From Ilyomonas sp965277535 (GTDB lineage Bacteria > Bacteroidota > Bacteroidia > Chitinophagales > Chitinophagaceae), in the NCBI GenBank assembly GCA_965277535.1, contig OZ255825.1, positions 434,001 to 498,000 of the forward strand: a DNA stretch of 64,000 bases, given 5' to 3'. A program made the translations under genes and the position numbers. The stretch's first letter is position 1, and the number at the start of each line of letters is the position of its first letter. This document shows positions 18,657-26,278 of this stretch, piece after piece. A model generated the notes under the pieces. The model did no database searches. It worked only from the letters and a program-made list of their open reading frames with translations, and was not told the DNA's origin.

Positions 18657-19346
18657 ATGTATCCATTATTGAAACGTTTCTTTGACTTTGTTTTTTCCTT
18701 GCTTGCGATTCTTATTTTAATACCGTTCATGCTTCCTATTATAATCATTTTAAAATTTACCGGGGAAGGTTATGTTTGGTATTTGCAAAAAAGAATTGGT
18801 TATAAAAATCAATACTTCAATATCATTAAATTCGCTACCATGCTTAAGAACAGCCCGAACATAGGAACGGGTGTGATAACAGTGCGAAACGATCCAAGAT
18901 TATTGCCGTTAGGTAAATTCTTACGCATTACAAAATTGAATGAATTGCCCCAAATAATAAACGTTTTAAAAGGCGATATGAGTTTTGTGGGACCACGACC
19001 TTTGGTAGATAAAACATTCAATGCCTATCCTGAAAATATACGTTATCAAGTGTACAATTCAAAGCCTGGCATTACAGGTATAGGCTCTATTGTTTTCAGA
19101 GATGAAGAACAGATGGTTTCTAATTCCGGTATGTCGCCGCAAACATTTTACGATACCGTTATAGCACCCTATAAAGGCGAGTTGGAAATATGGTATAACC
19201 AAAACAAAAGTTTTGTCACTGATCTTAAAATTTTATTGATTACAGTTTGGGTGATTTTGTTTTCTAAAAGCAACATTATACAAAAAGCTTTTCCAACTCT
19301 TCCAAAATGGACTTATAAGACCGCAAAGGCTATGGGGAAAGCATAA
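18657..19346 (+). CDS. Initiating undecaprenyl-phosphate sugar phosphotransferase
   Basis: A 229-residue bacterial sugar transferase that would load the first sugar phosphate onto undecaprenyl phosphate. One N-terminal membrane helix (about 8-32) is followed by the core with ITKLNELPQIINVLKGDMSF and GPRPLVDK, both family signatures; a short PglC/WcaJ catalytic-domain-only type. The ATG at 18657 directly follows the previous stop and was preferred to a TTG 18 bases upstream that overlaps the upstream gene. Likely the last gene of the operon. Confidence 0.9.
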   Translation: MYPLLKRFFDFVFSLLAILILIPFMLPIIIILKFTGEGYVWYLQKRIGYKNQYFNIIKFATMLKNSPNIGTGVITVRNDPRLLPLGKFLRITKLNELPQIINVLKGDMSFVGPRPLVDKTFNAYPENIRYQVYNSKPGITGIGSIVFRDEEQMVSNSGMSPQTFYDTVIAPYKGELEIWYNQNKSFVTDLKILLITVWVILFSKSNIIQKAFPTLPKWTYKTAKAMGKA

Positions 19347-19458
19347 ACAGTATAATGCAATTGTAAATGTTTTATAAAGCTTCCTGATAAACTCAATTCA
19401 AGCTAATCTTTGCCCCACAGTTTATTCAAAAACATCAATCTTAAAGATTGTATTTACT

Positions 19459-20034
19459 ATGAAACACATCATTCAATCGCGCATCAGCGAATCTATCGAA
19501 ACAAAACAAAAACTGCTAAGCAATGAAGCTTTGCTAACAACCATTGAAGAAGTTACGCAAGCAGTTATCAACGCATTTCAAAAGGGCAACAAAGTTTTGT
19601 TTTGCGGCAATGGTGGCAGTGCTGCCGACGCACAACATCTGGCTGCTGAGTTCAGCGGTCGCTTTTATTTAAACCGAAAAGCATTGCCAGCCGAAGCACT
19701 GCATGTAAATACTTCTTACCTCACGGCTGTTGCCAACGATTACAGCTACGATGCAGTGTACGCAAGGCTTGTAGAAGGCATTGGTGTAAAAGGTGATATG
19801 TTGATTGGCTTATCAACCAGCGGCAATTCAAACAATATTATCAAAGCATTTGAAGCGGCAAAACAAAATGAAATGATTACCATAGCTCTTACAGGTGAAA
19901 GCGGTGGTAAAATGAAAGGCATGGTTGATTATTTGATCAATGTTCCTTCTTCCATCACACCGCGCATTCAGGAAGCACACATTTTGGTGGGACATATCAT
20001 TTGTGAAATTGCTGAAGCCGAATACTTCAAATAG
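19459..20034 (+). CDS. gmhA: Sedoheptulose 7-phosphate isomerase (phosphoheptose isomerase)
   Basis: SIS-domain isomerase of 191 residues that converts sedoheptulose 7-phosphate to D-glycero-D-manno-heptose 7-phosphate. The family hallmark GNGGSAADAQHLAAEFSGRF is near residue 50, ISTSGNS-type sugar-phosphate loop appears as LSTSGNSNNI, and the C-terminal IQEAHILVGHIICE holds the conserved His and Glu. Together with the HddA- and HddC-like genes it gives three of the four steps to GDP-heptose; a GmhB phosphatase is not in the window. It lies 112 bases after the sugar transferase and may have its own promoter. Confidence 0.9.
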   Translation: MKHIIQSRISESIETKQKLLSNEALLTTIEEVTQAVINAFQKGNKVLFCGNGGSAADAQHLAAEFSGRFYLNRKALPAEALHVNTSYLTAVANDYSYDAVYARLVEGIGVKGDMLIGLSTSGNSNNIIKAFEAAKQNEMITIALTGESGGKMKGMVDYLINVPSSITPRIQEAHILVGHIICEIAEAEYFK

Positions 20035-20110
20035 AACACAGATGGTTTGAATTGAATATTGATAAGTAAGATGGAATATTATGGCAAAAACAAACTTCTT
20101 ACTTCATGAT

Positions 20111-20137
20111 ATCTCACAAATCTCACACATCTCATTT
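20111..20137. repeat. Three 9-bp tandem near-repeats
   Basis: ATCTCACAA, ATCTCACAC and ATCTCATTT lie head to tail in the gap after gmhA. They may be a small slipped-strand repeat; no function is evident. Confidence 0.5.
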
Positions 20138-20153
20138 ATCCCGGTTCAGAAAA

Positions 20154-20804
20154 TCATCCCGGAATACGCGAAATGTACGATTCCAATTCTTTGATCTGAT
20201 CTACCACCTGCTTGGTTTTGGGCTTGCACCCCTTGGCTTTGCGAAAGAAATCTTTGGCTGCACGAAACTCTCTTTTGTTTAAAAAAATCTGGCACATGCT
20301 TAAGTAAGCCACCGCTTCACTTTCTTTATCAGCAATGCCTGCCCGAATGGCGCCGCGAATGTAACTTTCACCGCCTTTAAAATCGCCTTTTTGCAATGCC
20401 ATCATGCCTAGTTGTAGTTTGTTCGCGCCCTCAGCTTCGGGCATCGGCGAACCCAATGCAGAACTCTTTTTCAAATGCTTTTCAGCACTGTCAAAGTCCT
20501 GCTTCATCATGGCAATGTTTCCCTTTAAAGTATAGTAAGTGGAACGGATTGGCTTGAACAACAAAGCCGGAAACCAAATAGAGTTGATAATCTTTTCTAC
20601 TTCGTCCATATTGCCTTGCTCCATTGGTTCTTGCACCAGCCGCAAAGGACCAATAAAAAAATGACTAAAGAAACCAATCGCAGCAATAAAGTACAAAACA
20701 AAAGAAGGCCAAAAACCACTTGTAATATTTACAATAATTGCCAAAACCAAAGCCAATATGCTTAACGGAAACCGATACTTTATAATCAGGTTATAAAACT
20801 TCAT
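20154..20804 (-). CDS. Membrane-anchored TPR protein
   Basis: A 216-residue protein. Two hydrophobic segments (about 12-30 and 33-50) form an N-terminal hairpin, and the rest reads as TPR helices: residues near 84-190 contain YYTLKGNIAMMKQDFDSAEK and GMMALQKGDFKGGESYIRGA, with the small-Gly-Ala spacing of TPR units. Probably a scaffold or protein-interaction factor on the cytoplasmic face. Unknown partner. It converges with gmhA. Confidence 0.75.
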   Translation of the reverse strand: MKFYNLIIKYRFPLSILALVLAIIVNITSGFWPSFVLYFIAAIGFFSHFFIGPLRLVQEPMEQGNMDEVEKIINSIWFPALLFKPIRSTYYTLKGNIAMMKQDFDSAEKHLKKSSALGSPMPEAEGANKLQLGMMALQKGDFKGGESYIRGAIRAGIADKESEAVAYLSMCQIFLNKREFRAAKDFFRKAKGCKPKTKQVVDQIKELESYISRIPG

Positions 20805-20899
20805 GCTTACTTTTTAAAGGAGCGCAAAGATAGTGGTAGCAACGAAAGTTTACCGTTAAAACTAAATATCGGAAGTTTGTTTTTGCCGGTTTTTTCCCC

Positions 20900-21358
20900 T
20901 TAAAATTTATCATCATCCACTTCTATCCAATAGCCTTCCGGGTCTTGAAAATAAATTTGTTTTACGCCATCAGGACGTACTTGCGGCTCTTTAGTGGTAT
21001 GAGCCCAATTACCATAATTTATGTTCGCAGCATCAAGGTGTTTAGCGAAAGCTTCTACAGAAGGCACGCTGAAAGCAAGATGAATATTAATGTCGTGTGG
21101 AGTAACTTCTTTTGCACCCTGCACTACATGCAATTCGGCATGTTCACCTATTTTAAACCACACATGCTTGTTATCATGAAAAGGCTCGGGTATTTCCTGC
21201 AATTGCATCACGTTGCGATAAAAGTCGGCACCCTTTTTCAAATCAACCACAAAAATAGTGGTGTGGTTAAAGTGAGGCGTAGCAGAAGATTGTGCTGATA
21301 AAATAGTGCTAAAAAAAGAGCAAAACAAAACGCATAAAACAAAACGCATAGTAGTCAT
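20900..21358 (-). CDS. Exported glyoxalase/VOC-fold protein
   Basis: A 152-residue protein with a clear Sec signal peptide (FVLCVLFCSFFSTILSAQ) followed by a single vicinal-oxygen-chelate domain. Metal-ligand-like positions are visible: the first His in HFNHTTIFVVDL, the HVWFKIGEHAELHVV strand, IHLAFSV and the closing FQDPEGYWIEV with the family Glu. Glyoxalase-fold proteins are usually cytoplasmic; the signal peptide implies a periplasmic role. Methylglyoxal detoxification should not be assumed. A divergent tRNA gene follows at 21420. Confidence 0.8.
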   Translation of the reverse strand: MTTMRFVLCVLFCSFFSTILSAQSSATPHFNHTTIFVVDLKKGADFYRNVMQLQEIPEPFHDNKHVWFKIGEHAELHVVQGAKEVTPHDINIHLAFSVPSVEAFAKHLDAANINYGNWAHTTKEPQVRPDGVKQIYFQDPEGYWIEVDDDKF

Positions 21359-21394
21359 GTTGTAAGATATTTACCTGCGAAAGATAAGAATTAT

Positions 21395-21402
21395 TACATT
21401 TG
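21395..21402 (+). promoter_or_regulatory. Candidate Bacteroidota -7 box of the tRNA-Arg gene
   Basis: TACATTTG matches the Bacteroidota -7 consensus TAnnTTTG and lies 18 bases before the tRNA 5' end, a proper distance for transcription to begin a few bases upstream of the mature end. The -33 element is not distinct. Confidence 0.45.
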
Positions 21403-21419
21403 CACTTGTTGAAAAATAT

Positions 21420-21494
21420 GGTCCCGTAGTTCAATGGATAGAATAGAAGTTTCCTAAACTTTTGATACAAGTTCGATTCTTGTCGGGACTACCA
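21420..21494 (+). tRNA. tRNA-Arg (anticodon CCT)
   Basis: A full cloverleaf can be folded by hand: acceptor stem GGTCCCG with CGGGACT (first pair G-U), D stem GTTC/GAAT, anticodon stem GAAGT/ACTTT with loop TTCCTAA giving anticodon CCT, T stem ACAAG/CTTGT around TTCGATT, discriminator A and an encoded CCA at 21492-21494. It reads AGG codons. It stands just upstream of the pigment cluster. Confidence 0.95.
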
Positions 21495-21605
21495 ACTTAC
21501 TTAAAAAACGATTGCTTAAGTATAGCAACCGGAAATTGCTCAAGTAAAATAGTTGCAAAACCAAACCATTAATTTCACAACTTATCTTGCAGGTGAATTG
21601 GTTCA

Positions 21606-22730
21606 ATGAAAGACATTTTTATTGTTGCAGATAATATTGTTTCTCCACTTGGAAATACAACAACAGAAAATTTCTCCCAACTGGTGAAAGGTATTTCTGC
21701 TGTTAAACAACATCACAATAACCGAATTGCTGATGAACCTTTCTTCGCTTCTTTGTTTGATGAAAATGGCTTCAAAACAAACGAACGTTATACAAAATTT
21801 GAGCAGTTATTAATTGCATCAATTGGGGAAGCATTACAACAAACAGATGTTGATGTCAGTGATAAAAAAAACTTGCTAATCATCTCAACAACAAAAGGCA
21901 ATATCAGTTTATTGGAAACCGAAGAATATAACGATGTGCTTAAACAAAGAATCGCTTTACATACATCTGCCAAATTGATTGCAAAATATTTTCATTTTAC
22001 AAATCAACCTTTGGTTGTTTCTAATGCTTGTATCTCAGGTTTATTGGGCATTGTAACAGCGATGCGTTTAATAAAAGCCAATCAATATGAAAACATTATT
22101 GTTGCCGGAGCTGATGTTATCACAAAATTTGTGTTGAGTGGGTTTCAATCTTTCCAGGCAGTAAGCACTAATATCTGCAAGCCTTTCGATAAAAACAGAA
22201 CTGGAATTAATTTAGGTGAAGGAGCTGCAACTGTAATACTTTCATCTAACAAAAAAACTAATGATGACATAAAAATTGTTAGCGGTTCCGTGAGCAATGA
22301 TGCGAATCATATTTCCGGTCCGTCAAGAACAGGTGAAGAACTATATCAATCCATCAACATTGCAATGAATGATGCAGGCTTAACCGCAAATGATATTGAT
22401 TTTATTTCAGCACACGGAACAGCAACTTTGTACAACGATGAAATGGAAGCAAAAGCCATTGCATTGGCAAAATTAGAATCATCGCCGGTGAATAGTTTGA
22501 AAGGTTTTTATGGTCATACTTTAGGCGCCGCAGGTTTAATTGAATCTATCATTTCCATTCACTCCTTACAACAAAATATTGTTATACCAACAAAAGGCTT
22601 TGAAGAAATCGGCGTTTCCAAACCTATTAATATTTGCAATAAAATTATACAGGCACCTTTACAAAATTGTTTAAAAACAGCATCTGGTTTTGGCGGTTGT
22701 AATGCTGCTGTAATTTTTAGTAAACAATAA
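21606..22730 (+). CDS. Beta-ketoacyl-ACP synthase (FabF-like), flexirubin cluster
   Basis: Condensing enzyme of 374 residues. The full Cys-His-His triad is present: Cys142 in SNACISG, His270 in SAHGTATL and His304 in YGHTLGAAG. It should decarboxylate malonyl-ACP and extend an acyl chain. It is the first gene of the plus-strand block 21606-25991, which carries one further active and two altered ketosynthases. The ATG at 21606 is the only sensible start. The protein is shorter than FabF (about 410), mainly in the N-terminal half. Confidence 0.88.
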   Translation: MKDIFIVADNIVSPLGNTTTENFSQLVKGISAVKQHHNNRIADEPFFASLFDENGFKTNERYTKFEQLLIASIGEALQQTDVDVSDKKNLLIISTTKGNISLLETEEYNDVLKQRIALHTSAKLIAKYFHFTNQPLVVSNACISGLLGIVTAMRLIKANQYENIIVAGADVITKFVLSGFQSFQAVSTNICKPFDKNRTGINLGEGAATVILSSNKKTNDDIKIVSGSVSNDANHISGPSRTGEELYQSINIAMNDAGLTANDIDFISAHGTATLYNDEMEAKAIALAKLESSPVNSLKGFYGHTLGAAGLIESIISIHSLQQNIVIPTKGFEEIGVSKPINICNKIIQAPLQNCLKTASGFGGCNAAVIFSKQ

Positions 22731-22734
22731 TAGC

Positions 22735-23355
22735 TTGTCAACAGAAAAGTATATTATATCAAGTTGTGTTATCTGTAACAATATTGTTGCAAAAAACAAT
22801 GCGCAACTATTTTCTGCTGATGCTGATTCTATTCAGTCTTTTCTTTTATCAGTATATCAGCAACTAAAAATTGAATATCCGAAATTTTACAAAATGGATC
22901 ATATCAGCAAGCTTGGCTTTCTCGCATCGGAAGTTTTGCTGAGAGATGAAAACATACAAGAATTTGTGCAAAACCAAATTGGAATTGTGCTTACCAACGC
23001 CAATTCAAGTTTAGATACAGATGAAAAGTACTTTCAATCAATCAAAGAAATGGCAAGCCCGGCTTTGTTTGTTTATACGTTGCCCAATATTGTGATGGGC
23101 GAAATTTGCATTCGCAATAAATTCAAAGGCGAGAGCTCTTTTTTTGTGTTTGATCAATTCAATGCAAAGTTTTTGGAGCAGTATGTTGGAGAGCTTTTCA
23201 ACAATAATATAGTACAACTTTGCATTTGCGGTTGGGTTGATGTGCTGGATGAAAATTACAAAGCGGTTTTGTTTTTAGTGACAAAAAAACCGCAAAAACA
23301 AATGCTGTTGTTCACAGAAGAAAATATGAACATCATATTTAAAAGTGTCGAATGA
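22735..23355 (+). CDS. Half-length ketosynthase-like protein
   Basis: A 206-residue protein that reads like the N-terminal half of a ketosynthase only. GIVLTNANSSLDTDEKYFQ and the following ALFVYTLPNIVMGEI match the strand order just before the active-site Cys in condensing enzymes, but the protein ends without any Cys or His of the triad. It may be a structural partner of the flanking ketosynthases, like a chain-length factor reduced to one half. The start is TTG at 22735, five bases after the previous stop; no earlier ATG exists and the next ATG would cut into the domain. It overlaps the next gene by four bases. Confidence 0.65.
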   Translation: MSTEKYIISSCVICNNIVAKNNAQLFSADADSIQSFLLSVYQQLKIEYPKFYKMDHISKLGFLASEVLLRDENIQEFVQNQIGIVLTNANSSLDTDEKYFQSIKEMASPALFVYTLPNIVMGEICIRNKFKGESSFFVFDQFNAKFLEQYVGELFNNNIVQLCICGWVDVLDENYKAVLFLVTKKPQKQMLLFTEENMNIIFKSVE

Positions 23356-24551
23356 GTTCAAAGGTTTATATAGCGGGGTTGGGAATCATTTCTGCCATCG
23401 GCAATAACGTTCGCGAATGCATTGCTTCGCTCCAAAGTGAGCGTGCTGGCATGAACGACATAACTTATCTTAAAACCATTCATGCAAAAGAATTGCCTGT
23501 TGCAGAAGTAAAGTTGAACAATGACGAACTGGCTTTGAAAGCAGGCTTATCAAACAAAGTAAGTCGCACTGCATTGTTGAGTATGATTGCTGCAAAAGAA
23601 GCTTTGCAAGATGCTGCAATAGAAAATTTTCACGACTTACGTACAGGATTTATTTCAGCAAATACAGTTGGTGGTATTGATAAAACAGAAAACTTTTTTC
23701 AGCATTTTTATAAAGATAAAACCATCGGGAATTTGCACGATATAATTAATCATGAATGTGGAAGTATCACCGAATTGGTTGCCGACAAATTAAACGTCAA
23801 CACTTATGTATCAACTATAAGCACGGCGTGTTCTTCATCTGCCAACTCAATCATGTTGGGTGCAAGGTTAATTAAAGCGGGCATGTTGGATGTTGCTATT
23901 GCGGGCGGTGTTGATGCATTGACGAAGTTTACAGTAAACGGTTTTCATACTTTATTGATTTTAGATAGATCACTTTGCACACCTTTTGATGAAAACAGAA
24001 ATGGTTTGAATTTAGGCGAAGGCGCAGGCTATGTTGTGTTGGTTTCTGAAAGAGTGGCTGCAACTGTAAACAAAGAATTGTATTGTGAACTGAAAGGATA
24101 TGCGAATGCTAATGATGCCTTTCATCAAACTGCATCATCGCCTGATGGCAAAGGTTCTTACTTAGCCATGCAAGATGCATTGCGCGAAGCAAAACTGAAT
24201 GCAAATCAAATTGATTATATCAATTTGCATGGAACAGGCACGCAAAATAATGACCAGGCAGAAGGAACTGCAATTGAAAGATTGTTCAATCCGCATTATC
24301 CAAAAATGAGTTCTACAAAATCATTTACGGGTCATACTTTAGGCGCAAGCGGCGGCATTGAAGCGGTGTTCTCTGCGCTTTCAGTGAAACATAATTATGT
24401 GTATCCGAATTTAAGATTGGAAACAGCAATCAAAGGCTTTCCTTTTGCAGCAGAAAAAAAGTTTGTAAAAGATTGGCCCATCAATCATGTGCTTTCCAAT
24501 TCGTTTGGTTTTGGCGGAAATTGTTCTTCACTCATTTTTTCAAAAGTATAA
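23352..24551 (+). CDS. Beta-ketoacyl-ACP synthase (FabF-like), flexirubin cluster
   Basis: A 399-residue condensing enzyme with an intact triad: Cys160 in STACSSSANS, His293 in LHGTGTQNND and His328 in FTGHTLGASGG. The C-terminal SFGFGGNCSSLIF is also typical. Within the operon it lies between the half-length ketosynthase-like gene, with which it overlaps by four bases, and a triad-less homologue one base downstream. An active and an inactive ketosynthase side by side is the arrangement of KS/chain-length-factor pairs in aryl-polyene systems. Confidence 0.9.
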   Translation: MSSKVYIAGLGIISAIGNNVRECIASLQSERAGMNDITYLKTIHAKELPVAEVKLNNDELALKAGLSNKVSRTALLSMIAAKEALQDAAIENFHDLRTGFISANTVGGIDKTENFFQHFYKDKTIGNLHDIINHECGSITELVADKLNVNTYVSTISTACSSSANSIMLGARLIKAGMLDVAIAGGVDALTKFTVNGFHTLLILDRSLCTPFDENRNGLNLGEGAGYVVLVSERVAATVNKELYCELKGYANANDAFHQTASSPDGKGSYLAMQDALREAKLNANQIDYINLHGTGTQNNDQAEGTAIERLFNPHYPKMSSTKSFTGHTLGASGGIEAVFSALSVKHNYVYPNLRLETAIKGFPFAAEKKFVKDWPINHVLSNSFGFGGNCSSLIFSKV

Positions 24552-24552
24552 G

Positions 24553-25617
24553 ATGAAGATATTTATCCGCGCAGCATCATGTATTTCGCCACAACCCACT
24601 TTTGATCATCAGTTGTTCAACAATGATGCTGTAACATACCATTCGAATGATTTAAAAGTTATTGAACCTGATTATAAAAACATTCTCGATGCAAAGCTGA
24701 TGCGCAGAATGAGCCGTATTGTGCGCATTGGTTTAGCGGCCGCTTTGCGTTGTTTGAAAGAAGCCTGCTTGGAAAATGTTGATGCCATAACAACCGGCAC
24801 AGCGTATGGCTGCATGGAAGATTCTGAAAAATTTCTGAAAACGATTGTTGAACAGGATGAACAAATGTTATCACCAACTTCATTTATTCAATCAACACAC
24901 AATACCGTTGCAGCGCAGATTGCATTAACATTAAAATGCAACAACTACAACAACACATTTGTGCATCGTGGTTTTTCTTTTGAACATGCTTTGATTGACG
25001 CAATGATGTTGTTGAAAGAAGACAAAGCCAAAAATGTATTGACAGGAAGTGCAGATGAAATGACCGATTTTACGTTTTCAACTTTTAAACGATTTGGGTT
25101 GTTTAAGCAAGAGGCGGTTGATAATACAAAGCTTTTTCAATCTGAATCTAAAGGAAGTATTTCGGGGGAAGGCGCTACCTTCTTCCTCATTTCAAATGAA
25201 GCAAACGAAGAGAATTACGCTGAAATATCAGCCGTGCAAACGTTTTACAATCCTGATAATGTAACGACAATTAGAAATAATATTCAGCAGTTTTTATCAC
25301 AACACTCAACTGATTTAAAAGACATCAATCTCATTATTCTTGGAAAGAATGGCGACAGTAGAACGAACAAGAATTATGATGCGTTGCAGTCAGGTATTTT
25401 TAAAAACAATAGTTGCATCAATTACAAACATTTGTGCGGTGAATATCCAACTTCCATTTCGTTTGCATTGTGGCTGGCAGCTAATATTATTAACCGAAAT
25501 GCTTTGCCGGTAAGTATTTCAACGAATCAATCTATTAAGAACTTTAAGAAGATTTTGGTATATAACAGCTATCAAAATAAATATCATTCACTGGTATTAC
25601 TTTCCGCTATAAATTAA
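24553..25617 (+). CDS. Triad-less ketosynthase homologue (chain-length-factor-like)
   Basis: A 354-residue ketosynthase-fold protein without catalytic residues. Where the Cys should be it reads FVHRGFSFEHALIDA; the first His region reads LGKNGDSRTN and the second HLCGEYPTSISFAL. The general order (MRRMSRIVRIG, TGTAYGCMEDSEKFL, GSADEMTDFTF, ISGEGATFF) still follows the fold. It is likely the inactive partner of the preceding enzyme, setting chain length. The start chosen is the ATG at 24553; an upstream in-frame start overlaps the previous gene by 65 bases and is not needed. Confidence 0.78.
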   Translation: MKIFIRAASCISPQPTFDHQLFNNDAVTYHSNDLKVIEPDYKNILDAKLMRRMSRIVRIGLAAALRCLKEACLENVDAITTGTAYGCMEDSEKFLKTIVEQDEQMLSPTSFIQSTHNTVAAQIALTLKCNNYNNTFVHRGFSFEHALIDAMMLLKEDKAKNVLTGSADEMTDFTFSTFKRFGLFKQEAVDNTKLFQSESKGSISGEGATFFLISNEANEENYAEISAVQTFYNPDNVTTIRNNIQQFLSQHSTDLKDINLIILGKNGDSRTNKNYDALQSGIFKNNSCINYKHLCGEYPTSISFALWLAANIINRNALPVSISTNQSIKNFKKILVYNSYQNKYHSLVLLSAIN

Positions 25618-25622
25618 TTGTT

Positions 25623-25991
25623 GTGCTAAAAGGTTCATTGTATCGGTTAATCAAAATTGCTGCAGAAGAAAATCTTATCGAGGCGATGGTTGAATTGAAT
25701 AAGATGAATGAAATTTTCAAAGGTCATTTCCCTGATCAACCCGTTTTACCAGGTGTTTGTATGATGCAAATGATCAGAGAAATTTTGGAAGCTTTTTTTC
25801 AGGAAAAATTGCAATTGCGAAAAGCCGACGACATACGTTTTTCTTCAATGGTTGATCCAACAAAAGATGCGCAACTTACAATTCAAACCGGCTTCAATCG
25901 TACAGAGAATGGATTACAAACCAAAACAAGAATTTTGAAAACCGATGGAACTATTTGTTGTAAAATGCAGGCAATGTTTATTTTTGTATAA
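25623..25991 (+). CDS. Hotdog-fold hydroxyacyl-ACP dehydratase-like protein
   Basis: A 122-residue FabZ-like single hotdog domain, with FKGHFPDQPVLPGV around His35. The residue 14 positions after the His, which is Glu in FabZ, is Gln49 here, so dehydratase activity may be weak, or it may be a thioesterase or accessory subunit. It starts with GTG at 25623, shortly after the preceding stop. Last gene of this plus-strand block; it converges with the acyl carrier protein gene at 26015, with 23 bases between the two stops. Confidence 0.78.
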   Translation: MLKGSLYRLIKIAAEENLIEAMVELNKMNEIFKGHFPDQPVLPGVCMMQMIREILEAFFQEKLQLRKADDIRFSSMVDPTKDAQLTIQTGFNRTENGLQTKTRILKTDGTICCKMQAMFIFV

Positions 25992-26014
25992 AAAACCGAG
26001 CCTGCAAAAACCCT

Positions 26015-26278
26015 TTATTTTGTGCGATTCTTTTCAATATAATCAGCCATCGTATTAACATCAACCAACACTTTTCTTCCTTCTTTTGGATCTTTAATGG
26101 TAATGCCATATTCGCGGTTTAATAACACAATTAATTCAAGCGAATCAATTGAATCCAAACCAAGTCCGCCGCCAAACAATTCTTCATCGTCTTTTATATC
26201 TTCCGGTTTCAGATCGGTAAGATTGAGATGTTGTATAACTTGTTGTTTTAACTGCTCTTTTAATTCTTTGGTTTCCAT
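26015..26278 (-). CDS. Acyl carrier protein, flexirubin cluster
   Basis: An 87-residue carrier protein. The phosphopantetheine site is Ser43 in GLGLDSIDSLEL. Helix 1 is long and charged. It is the last gene of the minus-strand pigment block and is directly followed upstream by the ABC permease, with no spacer. It would carry growing acyl or aryl-polyene intermediates. A second carrier protein is encoded at 35807, so the two may serve different branches, polyene and resorcinol. Confidence 0.9.
   Translation of the reverse strand: METKELKEQLKQQVIQHLNLTDLKPEDIKDDEELFGGGLGLDSIDSLELIVLLNREYGITIKDPKEGRKVLVDVNTMADYIEKNRTK

Noticed and set aside
21420..21605. tRNA-Arg as an integration site for the pigment cluster
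   Set aside because: No integrase and no second copy of the tRNA 3' end were seen in the window; the position next to the cluster is probably chance.
24487..24552. Longer N-terminus for the triad-less ketosynthase
   Set aside because: It would overlap the previous gene by 65 bases and adds residues that do not match ketosynthase starts.
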